A program made the position numbers and the translations under genes. The notes under the pieces were generated by a model. That model was not told the origin of the DNA, did no database searches, and saw only the letters and a list, made by a program, of their open reading frames with translations. A stretch of DNA of 64,000 nt from Volutella citrinella (taxonomy: Eukaryota > Ascomycota > Sordariomycetes > Hypocreales > Nectriaceae), in assembly GCA_034401135.1 (NCBI GenBank), contig JAWZSP010000009.1, positions 2,294,001 to 2,358,000 on the forward strand. Reading direction: 5' to 3'. Shown piece after piece: positions 54,655-64,000 of the stretch (positions are counted from its first letter, which is position 1; every line of letters begins with the position of its first letter).

Positions 54655-55698
54655 ATGATTCTATCCCGGCTCTTGACCGGGACTGTTGTCCTGGCGGTCG
54701 CTGGTGTCGCTAATGCGGCAAAGTGTCGCCCTTCGTCGCTCTCTACCTTTTCGACTGTTACTGTGGCCACCACATCGACCGATATCGCCACGACTGCGAG
54801 CGAGAGCGGTGTCACATCGGAGACGGAGACTGGTAGTACTGAGACTGGCACGACGACTGAAGAGACCAAGACTGAGACGGGCACTACTGTGACCGTTTCA
54901 ATCGATTCCACCTCGACCGGCGAACAGTCTACAGATGTCACCACCACCAATACAGTTGATGCGACCACACCTACTGCCGAGGAGTCTTCCAACGAAGTCT
55001 CTACGACCGAAATCTCTTCCACTGGCTCAGTTGATGCCACCACAACTACTGTCGAGGACTCTTTCACCGAAATCTCTACCACCGAAATCTCTACCACCGA
55101 AGCCTCTTCTAGCTTCTCAGTTGATGTTACCTCAACTACTGCCGAGGAGTCGACCGCGGACACCACCATGAGCACCGTCACGCTCGATGCTACCTCGACC
55201 GAGCCCACGACCACCCTGGCCGAGTCAACAGATGCTTCGGAAACCACGGCCGAGCCTACCACAACGTCGAACGAGTCTACAGTCGCTTCGACCGAGCTTA
55301 CAACCACCGAGGTCAGCACTGCAGACCCTCTTACCACCACTGCAACCACTGAGACGACCACCGACACCACCACCGAGGCGGCGACTACGACCACCACTGC
55401 CCCAGTCGACAACCCACTGCCCGACATTTGTGGCGATTCCAACGAATGTCTCTTGTCGACAGCCCCTCTGTGTGCCATGGGCCTTTGCGTGTGCGACACC
55501 GGGTACTGCGTCCTCTCGCCCAGCTTCCAAGCTTGCACAGCCACCTCCCAATGTTCCTCGGGCCAAGAATGCCAAAGCGGCGTTTGCGTTGACATCAACC
55601 CGTGCGGCTCAAGTGGAGACTGTGTGGCAAACGTGGATGTTTGCGTCTTGCCAGGCGTGTGCAAGTGCACCAACGGCCAATGTCACTTTGGAGTCTAG
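54655..55698 (+). CDS. Mucin-like secreted Ser/Thr-rich protein with Cys-rich C-terminus
   Basis: Single exon from the ATG at 54655 (MILSRLLTGTVVLAVAGVAN, signal peptide) gives 347 residues; a longer frame upstream has no signal peptide. The centre (about 25-250) is Thr/Ser/Glu-rich with tandem units such as TEISTTEIS and TTVEDS, likely heavily O-mannosylated. The last 90 residues contain 16 Cys in EGF/EB-like spacing (GDSNECLLSTAPLCAMG, CDTGYC, SQCSSGQECQSGVCV, CKCTNGQCHFGV). No GPI tail is seen. The design (signal, mucin stalk, Cys module) resembles fungal surface adhesins; binding partner unknown. It lies 1.1 kb upstream of the double-subtilisin gene in the same direction. Confidence 0.88.
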   Translation: MILSRLLTGTVVLAVAGVANAAKCRPSSLSTFSTVTVATTSTDIATTASESGVTSETETGSTETGTTTEETKTETGTTVTVSIDSTSTGEQSTDVTTTNTVDATTPTAEESSNEVSTTEISSTGSVDATTTTVEDSFTEISTTEISTTEASSSFSVDVTSTTAEESTADTTMSTVTLDATSTEPTTTLAESTDASETTAEPTTTSNESTVASTELTTTEVSTADPLTTTATTETTTDTTTEAATTTTTAPVDNPLPDICGDSNECLLSTAPLCAMGLCVCDTGYCVLSPSFQACTATSQCSSGQECQSGVCVDINPCGSSGDCVANVDVCVLPGVCKCTNGQCHFGV

Positions 55699-56802
55699 CC
55701 TCGACTAGAACCTCGGCTTCGTCGTTGTCGATGCGGTAGTAGGGTGTTGTGATGATGACGGCTTGTTTTCTTGGATGTAAATACTTGGACTCAATGTTGA
55801 AGTCACCCATTAAATAATTGACATGCACTACGTAATCGCTCATTCGGTTCCCAAGAGCCACTTCCACATGTCTCCCCTGCCCTGGACTACTTCGAGTTGT
55901 TCTAAGTCCTGACCAGACCCCAGCAAATACAAACCACAGTCCATCAACCCTGCGTCTGCTAATAGCTATTTATGTATCTTGGTATTGACTGAACCATAAA
56001 ACCTTAAATTTAAACTGCCAGTGCTCCCGAAATGGCCAGGAACGGTGCGAACCAATCCAGGCCAAGGGGATGGGCAATCCTTCAAGTGCGGCCCGGACTA
56101 GTGCACTCCTCGCGTGTTGTCAGGCCAGTGTGCCTCGCCGGTGCCTTGCTGGATGTTATTAAAGTCCTGCTCTTTCAATAGGATCCAATAGACTGCATAT
56201 ATCTGAGGGAGCGAACCCGAGACGCCGAGATGCTCAGGGCTGTCGCCACGTCCATAATCCTTCCCAGCTGATTTCATATTCAATAGATCTTGGCGATCCA
56301 TTTCTCGCCCAAGGAGTGATTTGTCGCATGCCGCCTAGCCAAAAGATATCATCCTCCCTTACTAGCGTTGACGAGATTCCGCGTTAGGCGAAGGATCAGA
56401 TGGGCCACACCGCAAGCCAGTTGGTACAGAAGACGTATTTCCTAATTGATCCAGCTGAACCCGTTCTGCCCTGTACAGGATGTGAACCATGTCCCTTCCC
56501 TTTGCATGGTCGTCGGTCGCGCGTGTACCAGTCTTCGGGTGTTCCGAACGCAGTATTCTATAGCCGAAACGCCTTGTTTGTGGGGTTGGCGCTGTTCTTG
56601 GATCACTGGCTCGGTGTCAGGGATTGGCTTGAAGGGCCCAAAAATAGACTGGGCGCGCATGGAAGATACTAAGGCTCCCCGCCGCCCAACTTGACTGAAC
56701 CTGTAAGTTGAGCGTCTCGATTGAAGTTGGAGCCCTTGGTCGCCGTTCCAGCATCTTGCTTCGACTTCAGCAGCCATCGATCATCCAGGTAACTTGGCCA
56801 CA
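55699..56802. other. Intergenic region between the two mucin-like genes
   Basis: 1.1 kb without supported genes; open frames (56400-56672, 56442-56777) have no motifs. It contains the promoter of the double-subtilisin gene, with no recognised TATA box near 56803. Confidence 0.45.
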
Positions 56803-59800
56803 ATGGTTTCGAGAAACGCGTGGCTCGCTGCGCTCCTCGCACTCCAGGTTTGCGCCCAGGACTCTGATACTGCGTCCGTCCCTGAATCATTATCGTCTGC
56901 CACAACCGGCCCATCATCTGCACAAACAACCGAAATCCTCAAAGGAATCTTCCCAACTGGCAACAGCACGACATTGGTTAGACTCACATCGATATCGGTA
57001 ACGGATGATGCTACCGGCGCAGATTTCGAGTCATTCGCTACGCCTACCGGCTCCGAGACAAAAGGCGGCGTTCAATCCACCAACTCGGAGACCGTATCCG
57101 GTGCGGCGTCGAGCGCAACAGAAAGCCAGACAGAAACGGACACGCTACCTGCACAATCTAGTACAGCTGGAGGCTCTACCGGCGAAGATGGCCAGACTAC
57201 AGTTCAACTAACCGCTACAGAGGCTGCCTCTGTGGATCAGTCTACGGCAAGCCCTGCTGGTACAGAGACTTTACATGGTGACCAAACTTCTGCAACAGGA
57301 GTCGCAACTCAGTCCGGGACTGGATCTGCAGAACAACCGATTTCAACTGGAAGTTCTACGGCCAAAGAGACTCAACCCGTAACGGGATCTAGTGCTACCG
57401 AAAGCGCTGCATTGCACCAGTCTACTGGCACAGAGCATGTCTCTGAAGCAGAGGCCACGGCATTCGAAAGCTCAACAGAGACCCGGACAGACCCAGTGGC
57501 AGAGTCAAGTTCTAAAGGACGCTCTACTCGGCCAGAGACAGATCCTGTTAGCGATTCCAGTGGAACGTCAAATTCTCCTATCGCCATATCAAGCACCTCA
57601 TTGCCTGCGCCTGCCGCTGATTCAACTGAGGCGGGTGCGGGTGCTCTCCCCGTGGCCACCCAAGCTCTAACTACAGACGGGTCCAATGCGCAGTCTACAA
57701 AAAAGGACCAACCCGCCACTACTGAAGCTCCCGCTGCCGTTGCTACGACGGCAGCGCCTTCTGAAACCATGCTTGTCTCTAGCGGTGAGACCGGGAGCTT
57801 CACTGCGATGCAAAATACGAACCTGGCCACCATCACCGAGCCCATCACCACGAGAACGGCATGGGAGACCGATGTCAACGGCCAACATACTTCGACTGAC
57901 GTGCCCATCATTATTGGACTTGGCGGATGGTTCTGGTTCCCGATACTGGGAGGAGGCGGAGGTGGTGGTGGTGGAGGCGGATTGGCTCTGCCTAATCTGC
58001 CGTCATGGCCGGCGCCCATTCCGCCAGTCCCGCCCGGAACGACTCCAGACAAGCCCAAAGACGAGGGCAAGCCTGATGACAAGAAGGACAAGGACAAGAA
58101 GACTGATGAAGAGAGGAAGACAGCAACGGCGCCTACAACTACAACAAAACCTCGAACGTCTACCGAAGCCACAGCCACAACCACATCCATCGCATGCACA
58201 GCAACAAACGGAGCGAGCGGTCTCCGTCGGCGTCAAGATGGAAAAGGCGAAGAGGCATGCGAGCTTCCTCTTCAGTATACCATCTATCCTGCTAATCAAG
58301 ACGCCACCGTTGCCAAGCTCATTGAAGCGAAATTGCTGGAATTCACGACCCGGAACAATATCAAAACAACGCAAATCACAGATTATGGCGTCGTAATGTG
58401 GAAGGCCAGTATTACTGAGTCGCAAGCAAAGGAAATGACAAAATTTCCGGGGGTATGTGTCGCCCCAAGCCCTCCCATTTGCTCTAAACCGTGTGCCACT
58501 AGCTAATTCTCAGTGAACAGGTGAGTGCAGTCGAAGTACCCTGCTTGAAAGCCTGCCGCAATCCGTATACTGGACTTGTTCAGAAGAAGGGAAGCCTGGA
58601 TATGGTTGTCATGGGCCAGGATGTCGGAACTCATTATGAGGATTATGATGGGTACTACATCTTTGAGGAAGCCGCCGGAGACGGCGTCGAGGTCTATCTT
58701 CTAGATACCGGAGCCAACTTGGCACATATGGTACGCGTTGAGTCAAACGCAACATATCAAGCTTTTGAGTTGCTTACTGTGCGTCGCAGGAATTCACAAG
58801 AGGTTACAACGTCTCAAGCAGAGCCAGGTAAGTTACTGGCCCTGCCGCGCCATGGCGAGACCGTTGCAACGAGACCTATATTGACATTCGGTAGGTGGAT
58901 ACACCCTGACGACTCTCGAGCCGCTGAGGATGACCGCGAGGGACACGGTACATGCATGCTCAGTCGTATGGCCGGGCATGACTATGGTGTTGCGAAAAAC
59001 ATCAACCCTGTAATTGTGCGGATGCCTCCTGGCGCCGGAGTCAGTGAGAAAATTGCAGGTCTCCATAAGATCATCCAAGAGGTTGGCAACGGACCTAAGC
59101 AGGCCATCATCTCCATGTCTTTTGACTATCCAGAGTTCCTCGAGGATGGATCTGCTCACTTCCAAGACCCGGTTGGAAACAACATCTACGAGCCTGTCCG
59201 ACACGTGTTTGCCAACATGTTGAAGCTGCTTATTTCTCGGGGCCTGATTCCTGTGGCTAGCGCCGGAAATGATGGCCAGGTAAGATGGTGTTGCTCCATC
59301 TTCGCCGGTGCAAGGATAGCACTGACTCTATCGTTTTGAAGGATGAGATTGTCAACTTTCCAGCCTCATTGGCCAGGCCAGACTTGCCTGATCATGTTCC
59401 CCAACTCATCGTTGTCGGGGCTACTGATAGAACGGGTATGTTTGGTTTCGTACCAATATCAAACTAGGCTTACACGTGTACAGGCCGGGACATGTGGCAA
59501 GGGACGAACCTGCAGCGAGGTCAGCCCATTCCACATGTTTGGGCACCGGGATGGGACATTATGTGCGCAGAGCACGATAACGACGACCGTTACAGTATTG
59601 TCAGCGGGACAAGCGGAGGTAGGTCGACCTGGTTAGGTCTTCGCCTGTCAACAGCTGACAGGAAAAACGATAGCCACTGCTTCCGTCGCAGGAATGCTTG
59701 CATACCTTATCCGGTTGGCTCGAGATTACAATATCGCGGTTAATACACCAGACGACCTTCGAAAACTGCTGTTCGATTGGGCTCATGAACGAGAACCGGA

Positions 59801-62015
59801 CAACGGCATGGATGTCATCTCGAATGGTGTGAGGTACCAGGATGCGTTCAGAGACGGACAAGCCGTAAGTCTACCTCATTCGCGCTTCCAAAACGATAGC
59901 TTACCTTTGGATGTAGATATGTCGAGTGATACAGCGACGAGATGACAAGGACGACATCCATCCGGTACCCGATTTGACAGATTGCCGAGAAGCGTCTCTC
60001 ACCACAGCTCCTCCCACTAGTACAGCCACTCAAACACAGACTGAGACTGCAACGTCAACCACCACGGCTTCGGCTCTCGAATATATTATCCACCCCAAAG
60101 CCCGTGACAGATTGACTACTGACAAGATAACCGAGAAACTGTTTCAATACACAATGGATGTGAAGATTGAGGAATTGCTCGATTCGGGCGTCATCATGTG
60201 GACTGCTCAGTTGACAGACACCCAAGCGAGAGAGATGATGGACTTTTCTGGAGTAAATACTCCACTGTAGTGACCATTTTAACCTCTGCTGACATTCATC
60301 TCAGGTGGCCGCTGTCCAAGCACCCTGCGTTAAAGCCTGTCCTACAGGGCAGCCATATTCATTTCTAATTCAGAAAAAGAGTACTCCAGACTTGGTCATG
60401 CTAAGCCAGGACCTCATGGTGCCGCTAGACCGGTATGATGGCTACTATGTGTTTGACGACGCAGCCGGCCGTGGCATTGACGTCTATGTTTTGGATAGCG
60501 GTGCAAATCTCAATCACCGGGTAAGTTTTATTGCGAGGCACTTTGCAATGTATTTCGCTAACCTAGACAGGAATTTACGAGTGGCTATAACGTTGCCAGC
60601 CGAGCAAGATGGATCCATCCAGACCTCAGCCAAGCGGATGAGCGAGACGATGAGGGCCATGGTACATGCATGCTCAGTCGCCTCGCCGGCCACTACTATG
60701 GCGTCGCCAAGAACATCAACCCAGTCCTTGCACGCATGCCTCGGGGCACAGGTTTCCAGACCTTTATCAATACCCTCAGCTTCATTGCAGCCGATGCTGG
60801 ACCACGCAAGCGAGGCGTGGTGCTCATGGCTGAGCACTATGAACGGGAAGTGGACGGCCAGTTCAGATTCACGGGTTCGTATGTGATGCGCCATTGGGTC
60901 TCTCGATGCTAATTGTTGAACTAGACCCTAACGGAAACGACGTCTATGATTCTGTGCGCAATACCGTCTCATGGCTTGTTAAAGATCTAGTTGCTCGCGG
61001 TCTTTCGCCGGTGACGGGATCAGGCAACAACGGCCAGGTAAGACATGCAATCAATCAATATCATTTTAGGGCGTACTAACCGCTTTATCAAAAGGATACC
61101 ATTGAAGGCTTCCCAGCCGACCTCGCCAGGGAGGACATTGGCAGAGACTACATTCCTGAACTAATTGTGGCGGGGGCCTCGACATCTGATGGATCTCGAT
61201 TGTTTGCTCGCACCAACGTCCAGCAAGGCTCGCCCATTCCTCACGTCTATGCACCGGGGTAAGCATCACTGAGCAGTTAATATTCTATCCATGAAGATGT
61301 ACTGAAAACTTGGGACAGCGAGAACCTTGCGTGTGCCGCCCACGACAACAATGAAGATTACGACTCTCATAGTGGAACTAGTCTTGGTAAGACCATGTAC
61401 GAGCATGAAAATGAGCAAAGTGACTAACTCAACTCACAGCTGCCGCTTCCGTTGCAGGTATGGCTGCGTACTTGCTCAAGTATGGCATGGACTACGGGAT
61501 CGATGTCGACTCGCCAATGAAGTTGAAGAACTTGGTGGTGGGCTGGTCCAGGGACAGATTTCCCGACAGCAACATCCCCATCATCTTCAACGGCGCTCGA
61601 TACGAGGATGTGTTTATCGACGGAGAGCCGGTATGTCTTTTCTTGCTCGAAAGGGTACGAGGGAGGGGGTGGTTGCTAACGTCGAAACCAGGCCTGCCCC
61701 ATCGCGAGAAAGCGGGACGGCGTCGAGCTTCCCGACACTTCCAACTGCAATGCCAAATCTAGCACCTTGTCGGCAGGGCCCACGGCGACTGGCGTAGCAG
61801 AACCAGTGCAAACGGTGTGGAAGTGTACTGCAAAAGAGGGGAGTGATATTTGCAGCTGCCAAAAGCAACCTTGCCAAATTACGGACAGGGAGACGTGTGA
61901 TGCCAAGGAGTATAAAAAGGGTCACGATGGCTGTGATGGGTCTTGCAACGGGTGTAAATCGCCCGAGCAGTCTTTTGCGCCGATGAATAGGCGGAAGAGG
62001 TGGGTCCAGTGGTAG
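56803..62015 (+). CDS. Mucin-like protein with two tandem subtilisin (S8) modules
   Basis: Fifteen exons: 56803-58452, 58521-58730, 58790-58827, 58895-59279, 59342-59435, 59484-59618, 59674-59864, 59917-60252, 60305-60520, 60571-60874, 60925-61037, 61095-61258, 61319-61386, 61440-61630, 61692-62015. They give 1472 residues, every junction in phase. Order: signal peptide (MVSRNAWLAALLALQVCAQD); Ser/Thr-rich region to about 375; poly-Gly, Pro-rich and charged stretch; dibasic LRRRQ; prodomain-like part 1 (about 484-550); catalytic module 1 (Asp612 in LLDTG, His650 in GHGTC, Asn758, Ser836 in SGTSG); Thr-rich linker; prodomain-like part 2 (about 950-1013); catalytic module 2 (Asp1077 in LDSG, His1115, Asn1221, Ser1300 in SGTSL); Cys-rich tail. 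Both triads look complete. The linker exon (59917-60252) has no stop or signal sequence, so two separate genes are unlikely. Maturation by a Kex2-like cut is possible. Confidence 0.88.
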
Positions 62016-62580
62016 CGTGATGAATATAATTGATTGCCCCTGGGCCTTCTCCTCAAGATGCCCTGGATCTCCACTGCAAAAGTCAGGCCGTGACTTGCGG
62101 TAGGATACTGCCGCTTCACGTCGGCATTCATCCCTAGCCGGTTTCGGCAAGTGTTATTAATTGGTCGGAGGATAAAAACGCGAGGGGTCGAGTCTGGACA
62201 AGTGTGGGGGTTCGGCAAAGCGGGGGACTCTTCGGCAGAGCTGCTTTTCCACTCGAAATCTCTCAGTGATTCCACTGCCCTCGATTCTCGGCTGGCCCTG
62301 TGCCGATGTGCGACGACGGCTCCATAACAGGCCCCGCGATTCGGCATTGACTGCCCCGACCAGCGCGCGTGCTCCTTATCCGCGATCCCCTTCCCCGAGC
62401 CGCCATGTTTTCCGGCGGCTGATGCAGTATGTGCATGTCGTCACCTTGGGGGCACCCGACCTACTGTCCAGCCCTTTTGTCTCCATTCCTGTCTCCATTC
62501 CACCCAATCCCTTCTCGCGCATCACCATCCTCCACCACAACAGCCAGCCTCGAGCATCGCAATCATCACCGTCGCCCGCC
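62016..62580. other. Intergenic region, aldolase promoter
   Basis: 565 bp between tandem genes. GC-rich with a C/T- and CCA-rich stretch before the aldolase ATG. No motif is claimed. Confidence 0.45.
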
Positions 62581-63838
62581 ATGAGTCTGTCCACTGCCAT
62601 TCGCACCGCCCTCACCAAGCCCGCCACGGCTTTTGGTTTCTGGCTTACGTGAGTCCCCCCCGTCTTATTCTCAGCGAAGCAGCGCACAACAGCGACGACA
62701 CAACAACCCCTCACGACCTCCCCCGATACCGCTGGACGCCAATTGGCTGCCGGCTCGGTGCTCGCCATCATCACCATTGCCAGCTGCGAACGTCCTTTGA
62801 ACGCCAAAGCTGACTGTGTCCTAGATTCCCCAGCGCTGCCGTCGCAAAGACGCTTCTTCGCTCCACAGCAACGCATCCTTCGGGCGGCTTCAGCTGGGTC
62901 CTGATTGACGCCGAGCACGGCATCATCGCCGACAACCACTACTACGAGGTAATATGCGAGCGCGGAAATCGAGGTGCGAATAGCTAACCAAAGGACCTGT
63001 AGCTCACAACTGCCATCTCCGCCGAGGGAGCCAGTCCCCTCATCCGTGTGCCATGGGCTGAGGAATGGATGATCAAGCGCGCTCTCGACTCAGGCGCCCA
63101 CGGCATCGTCACCCCTATGTGCCATACTGCCGTAAGTCAATTGCCTCCTCAAATCTTTCGATTCTGGGCAGCATTGACATTGTCCAGGCCGATGCCAAGA
63201 AGATTGTCGGATTCTCCAAATACCCTCCCGTCGGCACCCGAGGCTACGGACCCCTCTTCGCCCATCACTCGTTCCCTAACGTGCAGGCCGGACCTCAGTA
63301 CGACAGCAATGCCGATAAGGGATTGATGGTGCTTGTTCAGATTGAGTCGCGGCCCGGTGTCGAGAATGTCGAGGAGATTGTCGCTGTCGACGGCATCGAT
63401 GGTGTCCTCATTGGTTAGTCGCATCGCTCCGACATTCCTTGCCTGGTCAACTAGACTAGGCGTTACTAACATCTCAACAGGCCCCTTTGATCTCGCCAAG
63501 ATGATGGGCGTTGAGAGAGGCGGCGAGGAGCACGAGGCGGCCATCCAGCGTGTTCTCAAGGCCGCCAAAACTGCCGGCAAGAAGTGTGCCATTTTCTGTA
63601 CGTTCATGCCATTAACTCGTCAAGGAGGACAGGCGAAAAAAATCTCGGATTCCTGAGCATATACTGACCACGATGATACGCAGGCATAAGTGGCCAAGAC
63701 GCCCAGCGACGCTCGCAGCAGGGTTTCGACATGGTTTCCGTCATCACAGACGGCGGCGTCATGGGCGCTGCCATGCTCGGCGAGCTCAACACGGCCACGT
63801 CAACAGTTGGCGAGCAGAAGCCCAGGGACGGATACTAA
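62581..63838 (+). CDS. HpcH/HpaI-type aldolase (2-keto-3-deoxy acid or 4-hydroxy-2-oxo acid aldolase)
   Basis: Six exons (62581-62648, 62825-62948, 63003-63131, 63188-63413, 63481-63597, 63684-63838) give 272 residues, close to the family's usual 250-270. Class II, metal-dependent TIM-barrel features are FGFWLTFPS, WVLIDAEHG, SPLIRVPW, HGIVTPMCHTA, RGYGPLF, VQIESRPGVENVEEI (metal-ligand Glu) and IDGVLIGPFDLA (metal-ligand Asp). The C-terminus ends EQKPRDGY. It cleaves 4-hydroxy-2-oxo acids to pyruvate and an aldehyde, or runs in the reverse direction; fungal members act in sugar-acid or aromatic catabolism. The first intron (62649-62824) is the longest here at 176 bp. No partner catabolic gene is in the window. 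Confidence 0.93.
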
Positions 63839-64000
63839 TTCTGACAGCTTGTGAAATGGCCTGCCATTGCCGCCTCTTGTTCACGAAAGAGCTGATGCGC
63901 GGGACAGAAACTAAATGGGATCAAGGATGAAAATGACGACTAATGTCAATAGATAAAACAAAGTCAGTAGTACAGCATAGTATACCAAGCTACATTATAT
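63839..64000. other. Right window edge, 3' flank of the aldolase gene
   Basis: 162 bp, A+T-rich, with the aldolase 3' untranslated region. The sequence GATAAAACAAAG may be near the polyadenylation site. No further feature. Confidence 0.4.

Noticed and set aside
54522..55673. 383-codon minus-strand ORF opposite the mucin-like gene
   Set aside because: Val/Ser-rich shadow of the Thr/Ser codon repeats.
57372..58199. Minus-strand ORF opposite the mucin part of the double-subtilisin gene
   Set aside because: Reverse translation of the Ser/Thr-rich repeats.
1..64000. CRISPR arrays, bacterial operons, insertion sequences or a secondary-metabolite backbone gene
   Set aside because: No repeat-spacer pattern, no transposase or integrase motifs, and no PKS, NRPS or terpene synthase domains were recognised; the window is eukaryotic.

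Overview
The window looks like nuclear DNA of a filamentous ascomycete, most likely a sordariomycete and probably Hypocreales. The genes carry many short (about 45-80 bp) GT-AG introns, and the families present are typically fungal: Zn2Cys6 regulators, RTA1 and rhodopsin-domain membrane proteins, FAS1/GPI proteins, an Egh16-like appressorial protein, STAND/NACHT proteins, a CYP52-like P450 and a tRNA-Ile with an intron. The order or species is an inference. No bacterial, viral or intact transposon sequence was recognised. Exon joins were derived by hand: each join was checked for splice dinucleotides, reading frame and fit to family motifs, not against RNA.

Layout. 1-802: 3' end of an Egh16/MAS-like secreted protein with a long Gly/Asn/Ala repeat tail. 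1633-2920 (-): rhodopsin-domain (SAT4-type) membrane protein. 4404-5719 (+): O-methyltransferase, convergent with a pectate lyase at 5978-7153 (-). 8186-10053 (+): Zn2Cys6 regulator with a doubtful middle, convergent with an alpha/beta hydrolase (10089-10915, -). 12212-13780 (+): F-box protein. 14122-15143 (+): NmrA-like reductase, convergent with an RTA1 protein (15340-16227, -). 16228-19714: gene-poor, with a degraded secreted-protein relic. 19715-21187 (+): monocarboxylate-type MFS transporter. 21798-24047 (+): large F-box-like protein, convergent with a Leu3-like Zn2Cys6 regulator (24167-25747, -). 26586-27970 (+): GPI-anchored FAS1 protein. 28426-31875 (+): NACHT-ankyrin STAND protein.

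32870-34541 (+): secreted BBE-type flavoenzyme. 35489-36139 (+): small secreted protein. 36182-38205 (-): Dal5-type MFS permease. 39904-41714 (-): sarcosine/fructosyl-amine-oxidase-like flavoenzyme. 42071-42167 (-): tRNA-Ile. 42880-45495 (+): STAND-N plus ankyrin protein without an NTPase. 46891-48590 (+): CYP52-like P450. 49308-50516 (+): HExxH secreted metalloprotease. 50704-52715 (-): FATP/very-long-chain acyl-CoA synthetase. 54655-55698 (+): mucin-like protein. 56803-62015 (+): a 1472-residue mucin-like protein with two complete subtilisin modules in tandem. 62581-63838 (+): HpcH/HpaI aldolase.

Taken together, the window is rich in secreted and cell-surface functions (pectate lyase, proteases, mucins, FAS1, BBE oxidase, Egh16-like protein), transporters and lipid oxidation/activation enzymes (P450 and acyl-CoA synthetase). 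There are also two incompatibility/immunity-type STAND genes. This fits a host- or substrate-penetrating fungus. No polyketide, peptide or terpene synthase is present, so this is not a classical secondary-metabolite cluster. The most unusual object is the double-subtilisin gene: both halves keep Asp/His/Ser triads and share several intron positions, which points to an intragenic duplication.
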